A DNA stretch of 6,256 bases from an uncultured Clostridia bacterium. Lineage in GTDB: Bacteria > Bacillota > Clostridia > Lachnospirales > Lachnospiraceae. The notes under the pieces are model-generated. The model saw nothing but the letters and a program-made list of their open reading frames with translations, was not told the DNA's origin and ran no database searches. This document shows positions 5,762 through 6,256 of this stretch, in pieces. The position numbers were made by a program, and so were the translations under genes. Location of the stretch: positions 1 to 6,256 of the forward strand of contig CAMZAI010000157.1 of assembly GCA_947304065.1 (NCBI GenBank). Direction: 5' to 3'. Every line of letters starts with the position of its first letter. Positions within the stretch are counted from its first letter, which is position 1.

Positions 5762-6235
5762 GTGAGAATGGGTGCTCAGGTCGTAAGCGGAATAGGTTTC
5801 CTCGGAGCCGGAACAATAGTTGTGACCAGACGAAATCAGATCAAAGGCCTTACGACCGCTGCAGGGTTATGGGCTTCCGCTGCGGTGGGGTTGGCTATAG
5901 GCATCGGCCTGTACGAGGCCGCGGTCATCGGCGGCACGGTCATTTTCCTGGTACTCTCAATAATCCACCGCTGGGATCATCAGATGCGCAGTCATAGCAA
6001 GGTCGTCGAAATATATTTCGAACTCTCCAAAGAGATCAGCCTTGGAGATTTCATGCGCAAGATCAGGGCAATGGGACTCGAGATTGAAAACATCAGAACC
6101 GAATATGAGTCCTCCATTCAGGAAGGAAAGCATGCCTACATCATGAGTTTGAGATCAAAAGTTAAGCTGGATCATGAGGAACTCTTTAAGACGATCCGTG
6201 ATATACCCGGAGTGGCGTATGTGGAGGGTCTGTAA
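5762..6235 (+). CDS. MgtC/SapB-family protein, C-terminal half, possible restart at GTG
   Basis: Thirteen bases after the TAG, GTG (5762) has GGAG (5753-5756) five bases upstream, a credible site for reinitiation; ATG at 5768 is an alternative, 11 bases from the same GGAG. The 157-residue product would hold the VSGIGFLGAGTIVV segment (8-21), the KGLTTAAGLWASAA region (28-41), a hydrophobic stretch up to about 67, and the whole cytosolic domain (80-157) starting KVVEIYFELSKEISL. It omits the TGDP residues before the GTG, including the conserved Asp of DPxR. The cytosolic domain shows no decay, so the lesion is recent or this half is still used. Confidence 0.6.
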   Translation: MRMGAQVVSGIGFLGAGTIVVTRRNQIKGLTTAAGLWASAAVGLAIGIGLYEAAVIGGTVIFLVLSIIHRWDHQMRSHSKVVEIYFELSKEISLGDFMRKIRAMGLEIENIRTEYESSIQEGKHAYIMSLRSKVKLDHEELFKTIRDIPGVAYVEGL

Positions 6236-6256
6236 TTGCAATATCGGGGCGTGTAT

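Larger units (their letters stand above)
5561..6235 (+). pseudogene. MgtC/SapB-family membrane protein gene interrupted by one in-frame TAG
   Basis: Read through the TAG at 5747-5749 (codon 63), the frame gives 224 positions, the normal MgtC/SapB length, with no other stop and no frameshift. The family landmarks run in order across the break: RIAVAVLLGGIIGFERG (14-30), NRPAGLRTYMLVCVGS (33-48), DPVRMGAQVVSGIGFLGAGT (66-85), and IKGLTTAAGLWASAAVGLA (94-112), then a soluble C-terminal domain from about residue 147 that looks ACT-like. The family consists of inner-membrane proteins linked to magnesium limitation, acid tolerance and, in pathogens, inhibition of F-type ATP synthase; the role in commensal Firmicutes is unclear. 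The stop lies in the loop after the second membrane segment. A single-base change from CAG, GAG, AAG, TGG or similar would explain it. It could be a recent nonsense mutation, a sequencing error, suppressed, or a real split gene. Confidence 0.8.

Overview
The window looks like a chromosomal segment of a Clostridia member, most likely a Lachnospiraceae-type gut or rumen Firmicute. The grounds are a DUF5688 protein (a family I know mainly from Lachnospiraceae), a Mbeg1-like/DUF2974 hydrolase, a Clostridia-style pyridoxamine kinase, AGGAG-type ribosome binding sites, moderate GC genes with AT-rich spacers, and a tRNA without encoded CCA. Genus is not resolvable by eye.

Layout, left to right. Positions 20-204 hold a compact, highly structured element: perfect 16-bp terminal inverted repeats enclose two further hairpin arms, directly downstream of a minus-strand DUF5688 gene (211-1275). 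A gene-free stretch follows, then a tRNA-Pro(CGG) gene (1643-1716) with its own promoter and a strong intrinsic terminator. Just beyond the tRNA, on the minus strand, is what looks like the last 44 codons of a decayed tyrosine recombinase, suggesting an old integration event at this tRNA. Two minus-strand genes follow: a Mbeg1-like alpha/beta hydrolase (1988-3100) and, upstream of it, a stand-alone EAL-domain c-di-GMP phosphodiesterase (3278-3988, GTG start). Each appears to have its own promoter; the EAL gene has a near-perfect extended -10 and a leader with a GNRA-capped hairpin beside its ribosome binding site.

The right part runs on the plus strand: a pyridoxal/pyridoxamine kinase gene (4412-5236), a textbook terminator (5302-5337), then a leader with a promoter, a 10-bp inverted repeat and a possible 27-codon ORF, leading into a MgtC/SapB-family membrane protein gene (5561-6235). 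That gene is full length but is cut by one in-frame TAG codon at 5747-5749, with a GGAG-GTG restart signal a few bases later.

The genes do not form a single pathway; this is a mosaic of small independent transcription units. I see no obvious new multi-gene system. The best leads are the structured inverted-repeat element at the left, the amber-split MgtC gene with its leader, and the recombinase scar beside tRNA-Pro.
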